64,000 nt of DNA from Alphaproteobacteria bacterium (GCA_018222865.1 JAAEZM010000001.1:415747-479746); one strand, 5' to 3'; positions 40,417 to 52,317 are shown, counted from the stretch's first letter. Notes: generated by a model not told the origin, from the sequence alone. Program-made: numbers and translations.

Positions 40417-43398
40417 TTAGGACAGCGCTTCTTCAACCAATGCGTCTTGCTGCTCTTTATGCTTGGATGCGATGCCGGTCGCCGTCGACGCGGTAGGCTG
40501 ACGGCCCACATAGCGCGGCCGCGTTGCGTTGCAGTCCAGCTTGGTCAGAACATATTCCAGATTGGGCTCAACGAAGGTCCAATAGCCCATATTGAACGGC
40601 TCTTCCTGACACCACACGATATCGGCGTGCTTGAAGCGTTCCAGCTCAGCCAGGAGGGCCTTGAACGGGAAGGGGTAAAGCTGCTCGACGCGCATCAGGT
40701 AGATGTCATCAATGCCCTTGGCCTCACGCGCTTCGAGCAGGTCGTAATACACCTTGCCGGTACACAGCACGACGCGGCGGATTTTTTCATCCGGCTGAAG
40801 CTCAACTGTCGTGTGAGAGGGTTCATTATCCGGACGTTTGGGATCTGCATCATCCCACAAGACACGGTGGAAGGATGAGCCCGGCCCCATGGCCGCCAAG
40901 GTCGACACACAACGCTTGTGACGCAGAAGACTTTTCGGCGTCATAATCACCAGAGGCTTCCGGAAATTCCGGTGAATCTGGCGTCGCAGAATGTGGAAAT
41001 AATTCGCCGGCGTCGAGCAATTCGCCACCTGCATATTGTCTTCCGCACACAATTGCAGGAAGCGCTCAGGGCGAGCAGACGAGTGCTCCGGCCCCTGCCC
41101 CTCATAACCATGCGGCAAAAGCATCACCAGTCCGGACATGCGAAGCCATTTGCGCTCACCCGACGAGATGAACTGGTCGATGATGACCTGGGCGCCATTG
41201 GTGAAGTCACCGAACTGGGCTTCCCACATGACGAGCGTATTCGGTGCCGACAGCGAGTAGCCGTACTCAAACCCCAAAACGGCTTCCTCTGACAGCATGG
41301 AGTCGATGACTTCATACTTCATCTGGCCATCGCCGAGATTGTTGAGCGGGGTGTAGCGCTCTTCGGTTTGCTGATCGATGATATGGGAATGTCGCTGCGA
41401 GAACGTTCCGCGGCCGCAATCCTGGCCCGACAGGCGTACAGGGAAGCCTTCGGTCAGAAGTGTGCCGAATGCCAGATGTTCCGCGGTCGCCCAGTCGATA
41501 TTCTCACCGGTCTCGATCATCTTGCGGCGAGCGCCAATAACGCGAGAGAGCGTCCGGTGGGCATTTACGTCCTCCGGAACCTGCGTCATCGCCATACCAA
41601 CAGCTTTGAGATTATTCATTGAGGCCGAGGTTTCACCGCGACGATCATCGCCCTCCGGCAAGCCAAGGCCTGACCAGCGGCCGTCCAGCCAGTCTGCTTT
41701 GGCCGGCTCAAATGCCTTGCCCGCTTCGAATTCTTTATCGAGGAACTCGTCAAACTCGTTCTCAATGGCCTCGGCTTCAGCCTCAGAGAGCAAGCCTTCA
41801 GAGACGAGGCGCGCCTGATATTTTTTCCGAACCGGCGGCAGATCCTTGATGATGCGGTACATGATCGGCTGGGTGAATGTCGGATCATCACCCTCATTAT
41901 GGCCGTAACGGCGATAACAGATCATGTCGATCACCACATCCTTGCCGAAGAGCTGACGGTATTCCGTCGCGATCTTCGTGGCGTGGACCACGGCTTCAGG
42001 GTCATCACCATTCACGTGGAAGATCGGCGCCTGCACCATCAGCGCCACATCGGACGGGTAGGGGCTGGAGCGGCTGTCTTTCGGATTGGTGGTGAAGCCA
42101 ATCTGGTTATTAACGATGAAATGGATGGCGCCGCCGGTCCGGTGACCGCGCAGGCCGGAAAGCCCGAGACACTCCGTGACAATACCCTGGCCGGCAAAAG
42201 CCGCATCACCGTGGAGCAAGAGCGGGAGTACGCTGGACCGCGGGGTTCCCGCTTCCTTCCGGCAATTCTCTTCTTGCTTGGCGCGCGCCTTGCCCAAAAC
42301 CACTGGATCAACGGCTTCCAGGTGCGAGGGGTTGGCCGTCAAAGACAGGTGAACCGTATTGCCGTCAAACTCACGATCCGAAGACGCGCCAAGGTGATAC
42401 TTCACATCACCAGAGCCGAACTCGTCCTCGCCCTGGGTGTTGCCACCCTGGAATTCGTGGAAGACTTGGTGATAGGGCTTGCCCATCACCGCGGCGAGCA
42501 CATTCAATCGGCCGCGGTGCGGCATACCGATGATGATATCCTCGACACCCATCGCGCCGCCGCGCTTGATCACCTGCTCCAGCGCAGGAACCATCGCTTC
42601 GCCGCCATCCGCGCCAAAGCGCTTCGTGCCCGGATAGCGCTTGTGCAGGAATTGCTCAAAGCGCTCGGTTTCGATCAACTTCTCGAGGATCGCCTTCTTG
42701 CCCTCGGCAGTAAAAGCGATTTCCTTGTTCGGGCCTTCAAAACGCTCCTGGAGCCAGGCCTTCTCCTCCGGATTGGAGATGTGCATGAACTCCACGCCGA
42801 TAGGACCGCAATAGGTCCGGCGCAGGATTTCCAGCATGGCGCGCGGCGTGGCGACTTCGAGGCCAAGATAGCCATCGATGAAGATCTCTTCGTCCATGGC
42901 TTCACCGACAAAGCCATAGGTCGCCGGATCGAGCTCCGGCTGCGGACCGAAATCCGTCAGACCCAGCGGATCCATATCCGCGGCCAGGTGCCCACGCATG
43001 CGGTAGGCACGAATCATCATGATCGCCTTGATCGAAGCCTGGGTGGCCTTGCGCACATCGGCTGCGCTCGCTTCCGGGGCCTTCGCCTCGACATGGGCGG
43101 CCACTTTGTCGACCATTGACGCTTCATCCGGTCCGATATCACCGAGCGCGGAAACCAGCTCGCCATTTGCGGGGCGCGGCCAATCCGGACGCTTCCACGC
43201 CGGGCCAGCGGCCGCACGCGTAGTCTCAGCAGCACCATCGGCAAGACCGGCAAAGAAATTGCGCAAGCTCTCGGGAACCGAATGGGGATCCTTCGCATAG
43301 GCCGCAGCCATTTGCTCGAGATAGATGGCATTCGCGCCTTGAAGGAATGAGGTGTCCAGGAAGGCCTGGTTTTCAGAAGAACGATTTTCGTCAGACAT
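40417..43398 (-). CDS. sucA: 2-oxoglutarate dehydrogenase E1
   Basis: 993 residues, the thiamine-diphosphate decarboxylase of the complex. It opens with the E2-binding N-terminus ([21 protein letters not shown]). The ThDP core contains [26 protein letters not shown] and [10 protein letters not shown], and the pyrimidine domain has [22 protein letters not shown]. All are standard. It is preceded by 200 bases that include the sucD terminator, so it probably has its own promoter. Confidence 0.97.
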   Translation of the reverse strand: MSDENRSSENQAFLDTSFLQGANAIYLEQMAAAYAKDPHSVPESLRNFFAGLADGAAETTRAAAGPAWKRPDWPRPANGELVSALGDIGPDEASMVDKVAAHVEAKAPEASAADVRKATQASIKAIMMIRAYRMRGHLAADMDPLGLTDFGPQPELDPATYGFVGEAMDEEIFIDGYLGLEVATPRAMLEILRRTYCGPIGVEFMHISNPEEKAWLQERFEGPNKEIAFTAEGKKAILEKLIETERFEQFLHKRYPGTKRFGADGGEAMVPALEQVIKRGGAMGVEDIIIGMPHRGRLNVLAAVMGKPYHQVFHEFQGGNTQGEDEFGSGDVKYHLGASSDREFDGNTVHLSLTANPSHLEAVDPVVLGKARAKQEENCRKEAGTPRSSVLPLLLHGDAAFAGQGIVTECLGLSGLRGHRTGGAIHFIVNNQIGFTTNPKDSRSSPYPSDVALMVQAPIFHVNGDDPEAVVHATKIATEYRQLFGKDVVIDMICYRRYGHNEGDDPTFTQPIMYRIIKDLPPVRKKYQARLVSEGLLSEAEAEAIENEFDEFLDKEFEAGKAFEPAKADWLDGRWSGLGLPEGDDRRGETSASMNNLKAVGMAMTQVPEDVNAHRTLSRVIGARRKMIETGENIDWATAEHLAFGTLLTEGFPVRLSGQDCGRGTFSQRHSHIIDQQTEERYTPLNNLGDGQMKYEVIDSMLSEEAVLGFEYGYSLSAPNTLVMWEAQFGDFTNGAQVIIDQFISSGERKWLRMSGLVMLLPHGYEGQGPEHSSARPERFLQLCAEDNMQVANCSTPANYFHILRRQIHRNFRKPLVIMTPKSLLRHKRCVSTLAAMGPGSSFHRVLWDDADPKRPDNEPSHTTVELQPDEKIRRVVLCTGKVYYDLLEAREAKGIDDIYLMRVEQLYPFPFKALLAELERFKHADIVWCQEEPFNMGYWTFVEPNLEYVLTKLDCNATRPRYVGRQPTASTATGIASKHKEQQDALVEEALS

Positions 43399-43541
43399 GG
43401 GGGGAAGACCTGAGTCAGGAAGGTGTCTGGAAGTGGGCTAAGCCCTAAGGGTTAAAAATGATCTATGCCCCTTTCGCCAACAACAGAAGATTTACGCTCG
43501 CGTCTGCTGACAAGAAGATGACATGGGCAGGCCCGGCCCAA

Positions 43542-43573
43542 GAAAAACCGCGCCCCAGAAAACTGGAGCGCGG
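43542..43573 (-). terminator. Rho-independent terminator after sucD
   Basis: Minus strand: stem CCGCGCTCC with GGGGCGCGG (9 bp, one T-G pair), loop of 8, then TTTTTC, 28 bases past the sucD stop. It separates sucCD from sucAB. Confidence 0.85.
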
Positions 43574-43600
43574 CTTGTTTCTTCGGCACTGAGAGCGGCC

Positions 43601-44509
43601 TTAGCCCTTGAGGACATCCGCAAGCGTTTTGCCAAGCCGCGCCGGGGAAGGCGAGACGGTAATGCCTGCTGCTTCCATGGCTGCGATCTTGTCTTCAGCA
43701 CCGCCCTTGCCGCCGGAGACGATGGCACCGGCATGGCCCATCGTACGGCCTGGAGGCGCAGTCCGGCCGGCGATGAAGCCAACCGTCGGCTTTTTACGGC
43801 CTTTCTTCGCTTCGTCGGCGAGGAATTGAGCGGCTTCTTCCTCGGCGGAACCACCGATTTCGCCAATCATGATGATGGACTTGGTCTCATCGTCAGCGAG
43901 GAATTTCTCCAGCACGTCGATGAACTCGGTACCCTTGACCGGGTCGCCGCCAATCCCGACGGCCGTGGTCTGACCCAGGCCTTCAGCCGTGGTCTGGAAG
44001 ACCGCCTCATAGGTCAGCGTACCCGAGCGGGACACAACGCCCACAGAGCCCTTGGAGAAGATGGAGCCCGGCATGATACCGATCTTGCACTCTTCAGGGG
44101 TGAGAATACCCGGGCAGTTCGGTCCGAGCAGCATGGAATTGGATTTTTCCAGCTTGGCCTTGACCTTGACCATATCCATCACCGGAATGCCTTCCGTGAT
44201 GCAGGAGATGAACGGAATGCCCGCATCAATCGCTTCGATGATGGCGGCACCAGCGCCGGCCGGCGGAACGTAAATCACAGAGGCTGTCGCACCTGTGGCC
44301 TCTGCTGCTTCACCGACAGAGGTAAAGATCGGCAATTCGGCCGATGCATCGAGACCAGAGGTCCAGGTTGAACCGCCTTTTTTCGGATGCACGCCGGCGA
44401 CCATTTTGGTGCCGTAATACTGCAGCGCCTGCTCCGTGTGGAACGTGCCGGTCTTACCGGTCAGGCCCTGGACGATGATCTTCGTGTCTTTATTGACGAT
44501 CACAGACAT
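43601..44509 (-). CDS. sucD: Succinyl-CoA synthetase alpha subunit
   Basis: 302 residues. Binds CoA and carries the phosphohistidine. CoA-binding fold with [16 protein letters not shown] at the N-terminus, and the active-site His in [16 protein letters not shown] overlaps the sucC stop by one base (TAATG on the minus strand). With SucC it makes succinate and NTP from succinyl-CoA. Confidence 0.97.
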   Translation of the reverse strand: MSVIVNKDTKIIVQGLTGKTGTFHTEQALQYYGTKMVAGVHPKKGGSTWTSGLDASAELPIFTSVGEAAEATGATASVIYVPPAGAGAAIIEAIDAGIPFISCITEGIPVMDMVKVKAKLEKSNSMLLGPNCPGILTPEECKIGIMPGSIFSKGSVGVVSRSGTLTYEAVFQTTAEGLGQTTAVGIGGDPVKGTEFIDVLEKFLADDETKSIIMIGEIGGSAEEEAAQFLADEAKKGRKKPTVGFIAGRTAPPGRTMGHAGAIVSGGKGGAEDKIAAMEAAGITVSPSPARLGKTLADVLKG

Positions 44510-45708
44510 TATTCGGCCTCCTTCACGGCGGCGACGATTTTCTGGGCAGCATCATCGAGATCGTCAGCGGCGATCACGTTGAGGCCTGAATTATTGATGA
44601 TGTCCTTGCCGAGCTCGACATTCGTGCCTTCGAGGCGAACAACGAGCGGAACCTGCAGACCGACTTCCTTCACCGCAGCAACAACACCTTCAGCGATCAC
44701 GTCACAACGCATGATGCCGCCGAAGATATTCACCAGAATACCAGAGACATTCGGGTCTGCTGTAATGATCTTGAAGGCCGCCGTGACCTTCTCTTTGGAG
44801 GCGCCGCCACCCACATCAAGGAAGTTCGCCGGCTCAGCGCCATAGAGCTTGATGATGTCCATGGTCGCCATGGCCAGACCAGCGCCATTCACCATACAGC
44901 CGATATTGCCGTCGAGTGCGACATAGGCGAGGTCGTACTTGGACGCCTCGATTTCTTTCTCGTCTTCTTCAGTGGTGTCGCGCAGCTCCATGATGTCGTC
45001 ATGGCGGAAAAGCGCGTTCCCATCGAATGAGACCTTGGCGTCGAGAACGCGCATCCGGCCATTTTCCATGACAATCAGCGGGTTCACTTCGAGCAAGGAC
45101 ATGTCCTTCTCGGTGAAGGCCTTGTAGAGGATGCCGGCGAGCGAGATCATGTCGTCGCGTGCAACACCGGTGAGTTCGAACGCATCAGCGATCTTGCCGG
45201 CATCATCCGGCGTCACACCGGTTTCCGGGTCGATATCGATGGTGTGGATCTTCTCCGGCGTGTCTTCTGCAACCGCCTCAATGTCCATGCCGCCTTCTGT
45301 GGAGACCACGAAAGCAACCTTGCCGGTTTCGCGATTCACCAGGAGCGAACAATAGAGTTCCGAGGCAATGTCAGCGCCATCTTCGATGTAGAGGCGATTG
45401 ACTTGCTTGCCTTCAGGGCCGGTCTGGTGTGTGACCAGCGTATTGCCCAGCATTTCCTTGGCGTGAGCGACAACCTCGTCCTTGGAGAAGGCGAGGCGAA
45501 CGCCACCCTTCGCATCGGGACCAAGTTCTTTGAACTTGCCCTTGCCGCGGCCACCAGCGTGGATTTGCGACTTCACGACCCAAAGCGGGCCAGGCAGTTG
45601 ATCCGCTGCTGCTGCAGCTTCATCGGCGGAGTAAATGGCGACGCCGTCAGCGACGGGCGCACCAAAGGATTTCAGGACAGCTTTTGCCTGATGCTCATGA
45701 ATATTCAT
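44509..45708 (-). CDS. sucC: Succinyl-CoA synthetase beta subunit
   Basis: 399 residues. ATP-grasp domain in the first 240 residues ([32 protein letters not shown]), then the CoA-ligase domain with [17 protein letters not shown] and FLDVGGGA. In most alphaproteobacteria mdh lies directly upstream; here the upstream gene is a histidine kinase and mdh is 15.5 kb away. Confidence 0.97.
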   Translation of the reverse strand: MNIHEHQAKAVLKSFGAPVADGVAIYSADEAAAAADQLPGPLWVVKSQIHAGGRGKGKFKELGPDAKGGVRLAFSKDEVVAHAKEMLGNTLVTHQTGPEGKQVNRLYIEDGADIASELYCSLLVNRETGKVAFVVSTEGGMDIEAVAEDTPEKIHTIDIDPETGVTPDDAGKIADAFELTGVARDDMISLAGILYKAFTEKDMSLLEVNPLIVMENGRMRVLDAKVSFDGNALFRHDDIMELRDTTEEDEKEIEASKYDLAYVALDGNIGCMVNGAGLAMATMDIIKLYGAEPANFLDVGGGASKEKVTAAFKIITADPNVSGILVNIFGGIMRCDVIAEGVVAAVKEVGLQVPLVVRLEGTNVELGKDIINNSGLNVIAADDLDDAAQKIVAAVKEAE

Positions 45709-45818
45709 GTAATGGGCCTCGCGGGAGGAATGAGCGAAAGGATGGCCAGGTGAGGCTCGCCTTATAGCATTGGCAAAAGATGGCGCAATGGTGAAGCCGT
45801 ATCCCGGCGCAGAACCGC

Positions 45819-48053
45819 TCAGATATCAGAGACTTTCCCGGCCCCTGATCCGCGCAAAACACTGTCCAGGGTGATTTGCATCTTCCCAAGATCCAAAGGC
45901 TTGGTGAAATAGGCATCAGCTCCAAGACGGCGTGCCTGGCAATCGGACTCCGGTGTCACATCGCCGCTCAGGACGAAGATCGGAAGCTTGCCCGCATCGC
46001 CGGATAATTTGCGGATTTCTGCGATCGCCGAATCACCGCGCATCAATGGCATGCGCACATCCATCAGGACCGCATCGCATTGGCCCTCGCGCACAATCTT
46101 GATCGCGTCTGCGCCATTGGATGCCAGAAGCACGCGATAACCGGCCTGTTGCAGCGACTCGCGCAGCACCATCCTATTGGTCTCGGCATCTTCAACGACC
46201 AGGATCGTTTTCTCTTCGCGATCATTCGCGGCGTCCAGAAACGCCATATCCATATCCGGCTGAGCCTGACGCTCTGCTGGCGGCGCAACCGCGCCCAACG
46301 GCAATTCACACCAGAACAGGCTGCCCGTGCCTTTTTCGCTGTCGACACCGATCCGCCCGCCTGCGGCCTTTACGACCTCCTGACAGATAGACAGTCCCAG
46401 CCCCGAGCCCTCGGCCTTGCGCGTCCCTTCATCATCGACGCGGCTGAACCGATCAAAGACGATGGCGCGCTCTTCCGGCGTCAGGCCTGGCCCGGTATCT
46501 TGAACTTCAATACGGATTTGCCCGTCCAGGCCGCGATTCAAGCGCAGCACGACCTGACCCTGTTGCGTAAACTTGACTGCATTGCCCAGGAAGTTCGTCA
46601 GGATCTGCCCAAAGCGCTTGGGATCGCCCAACACCCAGGCCGGCAAGGCCTCGTCGAACTCTATGGAGAATTCGAGCTCTTTCTGCTTGGCGAGAACACC
46701 GATGCCCGCACTCACTCCGAAGACGGTGGCGGCCAAATCAAAAGGTCGCTCGGACCAGCTCACACCACCCGCTTCGATATGAGAGATGTCGAGTATCTCC
46801 TCGATGATGGAGAGCAGGTTCTGACCCGCGGCCTGTATCACCTCGACGAAACGCCCCTGGCGCTCATCAAGTTCAGTGCGGCCGAGCAATTGCGCTGCCC
46901 CTAAAACACCATGCAGAGGCGTACGGATTTCATGACTCATATTCGCGACGAAAACCGACTTCGCCTGATTGGCCGCAGCTGCGGCCCGCTCTGCCTTTTT
47001 CAGACGGCGGGCATTGTCACGGATCGCCCCGGTCAGCTCGCATTGCACCCATTGCGAGGCCATCAACGAGGCGATCGCCGTGAGCATCTGAAGATCGTCT
47101 TCACAGAACCAACCCTTCTGGGGGTGCTCGCAATCGATAACGCCGAGCAAGCGCCCTTCATGCAGAATAGGGACACAAAGCTCCGCCCCCGGCTCCATGA
47201 GGTCGTAGACATAGCGCGGATCCTGCCCGGCATCAGCGAGAAGCAGCGGCTCTTTCGTTGTGGCGACGGCGCCGGTAATCCCGCGATTAATCGGTATGAT
47301 CAGCGGGTTGAGGATAACCCCACGTGTCGGCGTCTTCTCACCAATTGCAGCCACTTGATGGAGTGTTTTTGTTTCGTCGACATAGCGATAGATCAGGCAA
47401 TCGATAAAGCCGAGCTTTGCGACGACCTCCTCAGCGACATGCCACTGAAGATCCTCGATATTTCGGACATGTATGATATCGCGCGCCGCAGCCATCAAAA
47501 CAGCGAGCTTGTCCTCGGCTGACCGGGATCCATGCAACCCGCCCGGCATTGAAGACATGAGCATTTGCAGCCCTTGGCTCTGGACCGCGCTTCCTTTGGA
47601 GTCGAATTGCATACGCGCTCCAGCACGCAGCAGGAGCGGCGAAATCGCCTGTACGAGATCACCAATCAAATCGATATCAGCGGGCTGATCCGTCTTCTCC
47701 CGGCCGATTACAGCAAGCGTACCGAGACAGCCACCTTGACCGTTGCAAAAAGGAAAACCGCCGCGCTCCTCATTCAGGAAGCGCGTTTTCAACATCACCG
47801 CCTGGTCCTGCAACTGGGCCAATTGCAGACCCTGCAAATGCTTACAATCCGCTTGCGCTTGTGCCTTGGCTTCGCTCGCACGCACCCCGGCGGCGGCGAC
47901 GCAAACCGGTTCATCCTGCCCGACAAGGCAAATCGCAACCCCTTGCCCGGCGCTTATCCGGAGCGCGGAGCGAGCTATCGCATTGAGCGATGCGGCGTCC
48001 TGACTAGACAATTGCAAGTCAATGATCGCGGTATCAACCAGCGCATTGATCAT
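45819..48053 (-). CDS. Hybrid sensor histidine kinase (GAF-HisKA-HATPase-REC)
   Basis: 744 residues with no membrane segment. A divergent GAF-like N-terminus covers about 1-170 (with a Cys-rich patch, [10 protein letters not shown]), then a clear GAF domain about 185-340. HisKA carries His374 in [12 protein letters not shown], HATPase_c about 480-595 has GSGLGLSI, and a C-terminal receiver carries Asp665 in LMDVRMPL with Lys in FTKPLD. It should sense a soluble cytoplasmic cue and pass phosphate to an unlinked partner, as no response regulator or phosphotransfer gene is adjacent. Confidence 0.92.
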   Translation of the reverse strand: MINALVDTAIIDLQLSSQDAASLNAIARSALRISAGQGVAICLVGQDEPVCVAAAGVRASEAKAQAQADCKHLQGLQLAQLQDQAVMLKTRFLNEERGGFPFCNGQGGCLGTLAVIGREKTDQPADIDLIGDLVQAISPLLLRAGARMQFDSKGSAVQSQGLQMLMSSMPGGLHGSRSAEDKLAVLMAAARDIIHVRNIEDLQWHVAEEVVAKLGFIDCLIYRYVDETKTLHQVAAIGEKTPTRGVILNPLIIPINRGITGAVATTKEPLLLADAGQDPRYVYDLMEPGAELCVPILHEGRLLGVIDCEHPQKGWFCEDDLQMLTAIASLMASQWVQCELTGAIRDNARRLKKAERAAAAANQAKSVFVANMSHEIRTPLHGVLGAAQLLGRTELDERQGRFVEVIQAAGQNLLSIIEEILDISHIEAGGVSWSERPFDLAATVFGVSAGIGVLAKQKELEFSIEFDEALPAWVLGDPKRFGQILTNFLGNAVKFTQQGQVVLRLNRGLDGQIRIEVQDTGPGLTPEERAIVFDRFSRVDDEGTRKAEGSGLGLSICQEVVKAAGGRIGVDSEKGTGSLFWCELPLGAVAPPAERQAQPDMDMAFLDAANDREEKTILVVEDAETNRMVLRESLQQAGYRVLLASNGADAIKIVREGQCDAVLMDVRMPLMRGDSAIAEIRKLSGDAGKLPIFVLSGDVTPESDCQARRLGADAYFTKPLDLGKMQITLDSVLRGSGAGKVSDI

Positions 48054-48184
48054 TCAAACCCACCACAGTGAATAATTCTCTGTTTTGCCTACAGTACCGT
48101 GCAATGACCCTACTTTGCGAGCGTGAATTTGTTTATTTTATTTCATATTACACGCTGAGATTTAGATTTCGCCTGCCAATACAA

Positions 48185-49549
48185 CTAAACATAGGCAATA
48201 TCATCATCGCCGGGTTTATTGGCTCGATTACGAATATCCACCGGTGTGAATTTTTTAGGCGGCGAGGGCTGTTGCTGGTCATCCGCCAGAAGACTCCCAG
48301 AAAACAGACGCACACCAGCGGCGATACCAGCATCAAGATAGCCCTGTGTCTGGACGCCTTCGAGCTGAACACCCGCCCCAAGCTGATTGGCAATCTCCAC
48401 AAGCGATAAAAGACTGCCGACCGCTTCATCCGTTGGCTCTTTCGACGCCAGCCGCTCTGGCAGAGCTGTCGCGAAGACAGAGACTCCACAGCTCTCGAAG
48501 CGACGCAAATCCCAGCTTCGCTCATAAACAAGCTCCGCCACGATCAGCGAACCAAAGTGCCGCATCGAACGGAAAACTTCCTGCATCTGACCGATCGGAG
48601 CGCCTTCTGGAATTGACGCGACCCGCAATTGGAAGAAGCGACGAATACGCTGCGGCACCGCCTGCAAAAGCGAGAAATAGTCCATCCTCTCAGATATCGC
48701 GGTGAGCGTCTCATAGTGCACGGGAATGACGACAGAACAGCTACCGCCCGTCGCAAAGACGGATTGAAAGCCCCGCTGTGCGGCCATGGCGACTTCACGA
48801 TCAAGATCACGCAGGCGCGCCTTCTCGTCTTCCCCCGTCAGCGTTTCACGACCATAGACCCAACCGGAACCGGTATAGCGCCGTGCCAGGCTGGTATTGT
48901 GTACAAACCGCCCCGCACTGGCATCCCAGACCGGCCGGAAGATCACATCATCCCAAGACCGCGGAGGCTCCGCTTCATCTGGCCAGTCCGGCGCGGCGCT
49001 CTCAGGCTTCTTCTCCGTGCGCTTCTCAATGTCCTTCCACGCCGCGGCCGCCTTCTCCGCCGCTTCTTCATGGGTTTCCGGCTGCGGCTCCACCTCGTAT
49101 TCCGCCTCATCCTCGACCTGGCTTTCCGCCATCAGGGTCAGGAACTCATCTGTCGGCACACGACGGGCTTCAGCAGCAACACGAAGTTTCTCGAGATTTT
49201 TTTCACCCAGAAAGAAGGCGTTTAACTCATCCTGGATGTCGCAAACTCGCGCTTCGGCCTCCACACCCCCCAACTCTTTGAAGATGATGAGGAAGCCACC
49301 CTTGACCCTGATAAACACATCATCCTCGTCGAGACGCTTCTCGATGAAATGTCCACTGACTTCATAGGTTTTCGCGCGGATCTGTGGCCATTGCCGCCCC
49401 GCCTCGGACCGGATGTCATCTAGATTCAGAAACTGGAACTGGCCCATCTCGACGGCTGTCTTACCAGCGAGGGCTTTTTTCAGTTTCTGTTTGAGCTCGG
49501 GCGACATCGTGTCGGCTACCTCATCAATCCGGAAGGGCCGTTCAGGCAT
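48185..49549 (-). CDS. Degenerate EAL-domain protein, probably non-catalytic
   Basis: 454 residues from ATG 49549 (a longer frame begins at 49582 and ATG 49507 is also possible). The C-terminal about 230 residues resemble an EAL phosphodiesterase fold, with VQLEGVQTQGYLDAGIAAGVRLFSGSLL recalling the Q-G-x-x-x-x-x-P end of that domain. The EAL signature and metal ligands are not recognisable. The N-terminal part has RVKGGFLIIF, which may be a relic of a GGDEF core. It probably binds rather than cleaves cyclic-di-GMP, or has a protein-interaction role. Follows the hybrid kinase region on the same strand. Confidence 0.6.
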   Translation of the reverse strand: MPERPFRIDEVADTMSPELKQKLKKALAGKTAVEMGQFQFLNLDDIRSEAGRQWPQIRAKTYEVSGHFIEKRLDEDDVFIRVKGGFLIIFKELGGVEAEARVCDIQDELNAFFLGEKNLEKLRVAAEARRVPTDEFLTLMAESQVEDEAEYEVEPQPETHEEAAEKAAAAWKDIEKRTEKKPESAAPDWPDEAEPPRSWDDVIFRPVWDASAGRFVHNTSLARRYTGSGWVYGRETLTGEDEKARLRDLDREVAMAAQRGFQSVFATGGSCSVVIPVHYETLTAISERMDYFSLLQAVPQRIRRFFQLRVASIPEGAPIGQMQEVFRSMRHFGSLIVAELVYERSWDLRRFESCGVSVFATALPERLASKEPTDEAVGSLLSLVEIANQLGAGVQLEGVQTQGYLDAGIAAGVRLFSGSLLADDQQQPSPPKKFTPVDIRNRANKPGDDDIAYV

Positions 49550-49621
49550 GACAGGATGAACCGGGCACCCGGGGATTCGCAATCAAAGATTTGACCTTAG
49601 CGCAGCTTTCCCCTTGCCCCG

Positions 49622-50068
49622 CTATCGCGTCGTCGCGGCAATAGAGCCATCAAGGGACAACGCCCCGCCGCCGCGCACAAAGAGATAGAAGGCAACAGCT
49701 GAGAAAACCAGCGCCGAGGTCCAATTCTCCGGGCCAATCCAGCTCATATAGGCCAAACTCGCCGCAAAGAGCGTCAGGCCGACAATGCGGGTCATGAACC
49801 CGGCCACCAGGAGCGCGGCCGTAAAATGAGCTCCCCAGACGGCGAGCTGTGCCAGAAACGGCGCCGGCAATAACGGCACGTCCCAATAATCCGCAGCGAT
49901 GACCAATTCAGGAACCACGCCGGGCCAGGCTTCGGCGTTTGCGCGCCCCCATCCCCATAGGCCGGGAACGAGCGCTGCCCGCATGACCGCGCCAAGTATC
50001 CAGTCTGGAATCAATCGATCAGCGATGATCTTGCCGTCCGAACGGGACGAGCGAGGACTGTTGAACAT
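49622..50068 (-). CDS. DoxX-family membrane protein in the bufferin cluster
   Basis: 148 residues from ATG 50068, selected because GGGGGGAAGA directly precedes it. Four hydrophobic segments and the DoxX-like pattern LAVWGAHFTAALLVAGFMTRIVGLTL. It is the last gene of the buf run, 68 bases after the first DoxX gene. DoxX proteins in such clusters are thought to help with copper or redox handling in the membrane. A second DoxX is an addition to the common four-gene layout. Confidence 0.8.
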   Translation of the reverse strand: MFNSPRSSRSDGKIIADRLIPDWILGAVMRAALVPGLWGWGRANAEAWPGVVPELVIAADYWDVPLLPAPFLAQLAVWGAHFTAALLVAGFMTRIVGLTLFAASLAYMSWIGPENWTSALVFSAVAFYLFVRGGGALSLDGSIAATTR

Positions 50069-50136
50069 TCTTCCCCCCGGAATACGCAGCCGCTCGGTTA
50101 ATGCCCGACCGGTCCCGATGGGGCAATGCAATGCGC

Positions 50137-50676
50137 CTAAGCGGCGAATCTATTTCCAAGAGTGTGATCGATTGACAACCGCCCCGGACCGTTCACCACC
50201 AGATATCCGGCCATGACCATCCAGAGGGCATGCGATCCCCACCACGCTTCCGGATAGACGAAGAACTGGATCACCAGCGTCATCACAATCAGTCCCAGAG
50301 CCGCAAAACGGGTCATGAGACCAAGCAGCAGCAAGATAGGCAGGATGAACTCGCCTATCGTAGCCATCCATGCCGCAGCACTGGCCGGGAGCAAAGGAAG
50401 GGCGAACTCGGCAGCGAATTGATGCAGCGTGGCTGCTTTCAGCTCCAAGGGAAGTACAGGCAGCTTCACATGCGAGCGTTCAATCGCGAAGTCATTGATA
50501 TACTCCGTATAATTGAACACCCCAAAAGTCTCGACCTTGGTGAGGAGCGAACGCCAGAACACACCCGCGAGCGTCAACCGGGCGAGCAAGGGCAAGAGCG
50601 AGCCACCGAAGAGCGTTGTGAGCGTCCGGAAGAATTGCGTGTAAGCGGTGTGAAGGGATTGAATCGGGCGGTTCAT
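50137..50676 (-). CDS. DoxX-family membrane protein (BufD-like)
   Basis: 179 residues with four hydrophobic segments; GEFILPILLLLGLMTRFAALGLIVMTLV is the DoxX hallmark. A periplasmic-side loop between helices one and two is long (about 40 residues, VFNYTEYINDF). The start overlaps the stop of the DUF2063 gene (ATGA, 50673-50676), so the two are translationally coupled within the bufferin operon. Confidence 0.85.
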   Translation of the reverse strand: MNRPIQSLHTAYTQFFRTLTTLFGGSLLPLLARLTLAGVFWRSLLTKVETFGVFNYTEYINDFAIERSHVKLPVLPLELKAATLHQFAAEFALPLLPASAAAWMATIGEFILPILLLLGLMTRFAALGLIVMTLVIQFFVYPEAWWGSHALWMVMAGYLVVNGPGRLSIDHTLGNRFAA

Positions 50677-51440
50677 AACAGGTCTTTCGGGTCTAGACTC
50701 ACGAAAAGGCCATTGCTGAGCCCGTGTCCGAAGACACGACCCGCAAAGCGTTCATCAGTATCAGGCCCAGCGCGGTCCAGCGCTTGGCCAAGGGGTTGGG
50801 GCGTAGCGAGTGCGTCCAGGAAGACAGCATGCTCGGCGGTAACAATTTCATGGCAGACCTGCCCGCGGTGACGCCAGATCAGGATGTTCTGTCGCCCCGG
50901 CACAAGACGCGTCTCCTCTGGCACACGCCGGGCGCGGCTTGCCAGCCAGAAGTCGAAGAGTGACAGCTCGCATTCAACACGTCGCAATGTCGGGTGGAGC
51001 CCCAGCAATAATGCAGGCAGATCGGAAGGGGCGAGTTCTGCGACCCGAGCGGCATTGAGCGGTTCGCAATCCGCACCATGATGGGCTTCCAGCCAAGCTC
51101 GATCGAGACGCGCGATATCTGGCAGGTAGGGCAATCGGGATGCGGGCGCATAGGTCGAAATGAAGCTGTCAAACCCGTCGCCATAAAGCGTCATGGTCTG
51201 ATCAACCGGCGGAGACGCCTCCCAGAAAGCCTTCGCCAATGGCGAAAAGAAGTTCTCGCCGACGATATGGTTCACGGACGGGTAGGCCGCCCTGAGCGCT
51301 TCGATAGCACTACGCACGACATTATTACGATAAACGGCGAAACGCTCTGCGGCGCCAGGCATATCCAGCCACGCGTTCAACCCGTCTGTCGTGCCGCTCT
51401 GAAGCGCTTCAGCAAAAGCATTATGGAAGGTTTCAGACAT
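50673..51440 (-). CDS. bufC: DUF2063 bufferin maturation partner, BufC-like
   Basis: 255 residues from ATG 51440, which overlaps bufB by 8 bases. DUF2063-type N-terminal domain (FAVYRNNVVRSAIEALRAAYP, VGENFF, AKAFWEASPP, PYLPDIARLDRAW), followed by a winged-helix-like C-terminal region. In known MNIO systems this family recognises the precursor peptide and presents it to the DUF692 enzyme. Overlaps with both neighbours show that bufB-C-D are translated together. Confidence 0.9.
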   Translation of the reverse strand: MSETFHNAFAEALQSGTTDGLNAWLDMPGAAERFAVYRNNVVRSAIEALRAAYPSVNHIVGENFFSPLAKAFWEASPPVDQTMTLYGDGFDSFISTYAPASRLPYLPDIARLDRAWLEAHHGADCEPLNAARVAELAPSDLPALLLGLHPTLRRVECELSLFDFWLASRARRVPEETRLVPGRQNILIWRHRGQVCHEIVTAEHAVFLDALATPQPLGQALDRAGPDTDERFAGRVFGHGLSNGLFVSLDPKDLL

Positions 51441-52317
51441 GCTGCACTGCTCGCGACTGGACACTAGCAAGCAGGCGCGCAGCCTCGTCTCGCTCTTCGC
51501 GGATCACATTATAGGCTGGAATATTGGTATCGCGCTCGATCAGGGTCGGCCTCGCACCAATCCGTTCAATCAGTTTCGCATAAAGCGTCCAAACCGCGAC
51601 TGTTACAGCGGCCCCGTGGGTGTCGATCAGCAAGGCTTCGCCAAGGGCCTCGTCAGCCTCATGGCCGGCCAGGTGAATTTCTCCGATCGCCTCTGCTGGG
51701 AGCGCTTCGAGATAGGCAATGGGATCGTAGGCGAGATTATGGGCGCTGACATGGACATTATTGACATCGACCAGCAGGCCGCAACCGGTGCGCCGGACCG
51801 TCTCACTCAGGAAATCGGCCTCGCTGATCTCTTCTCGCATCGGGATATAGCGAGAAGGGTTTTCGATCAGGATTTTCCGTCCCAGCACCTCTTGGACGCG
51901 GTCGACATGGCGACAGAAATGGTCGAGGGCTTCCTGCGTCATCGGCGTGGGCAGAAGGTCGTTGAAATAGACACCGGAGTGCACACTCCAGGCCAGATGC
52001 TCAGAAACCAGCGCAGGCTGGTAACGATCGACCAAGGCCTTTAGCCGCGCAAGATGCCGCTCATTCGGAGGCTCTGCCCCACCGAGTGACAGGCCAACTC
52101 CATGCATGGACATGTCATGATCGGAGCGGATCGCCTCCAGCCAGGCCAGCCTCGGCCCGCCATCGGCCATGTAGTTTTCCGGATGCACTTCAAACCAAAG
52201 ACCGTCCGTCCGGTCCTCCAGAGCCTCTCGATAGTGCTCTGGTTTGAGACCAAGCCCAGCAGTGGGGGATAAGGGCGCTTGGGGCAAGACGAACGGCCTC
52301 CGGTTTCGGGAGGCCAT
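51433..52317 (-). CDS. bufB: DUF692 multinuclear iron oxidative enzyme, BufB-like
   Basis: 294 residues, TIM-barrel DUF692 (MNIO) family. The iron-binding His/Asp/Glu motifs are seen in order: FEVHPENYM, MSMHGVGLSLGG, VSEHLAWSVH, LIENPSRY, VDVNNVHVSAHN, IHLAGH, DTHGA and PTLIERD. In bufferin pathways this enzyme converts cysteines of the precursor into oxidised heterocycles (thiooxazoles). It lies 29 bases after the bufA-like gene, whose product is the presumed substrate. Confidence 0.93.
   Translation of the reverse strand: MASRNRRPFVLPQAPLSPTAGLGLKPEHYREALEDRTDGLWFEVHPENYMADGGPRLAWLEAIRSDHDMSMHGVGLSLGGAEPPNERHLARLKALVDRYQPALVSEHLAWSVHSGVYFNDLLPTPMTQEALDHFCRHVDRVQEVLGRKILIENPSRYIPMREEISEADFLSETVRRTGCGLLVDVNNVHVSAHNLAYDPIAYLEALPAEAIGEIHLAGHEADEALGEALLIDTHGAAVTVAVWTLYAKLIERIGARPTLIERDTNIPAYNVIREERDEAARLLASVQSRAVQHV

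Noticed and set aside
41899-43119. 406-codon open frame antisense to sucA
   Set aside because: Opposite conserved E1 sequence; no recognisable protein features.
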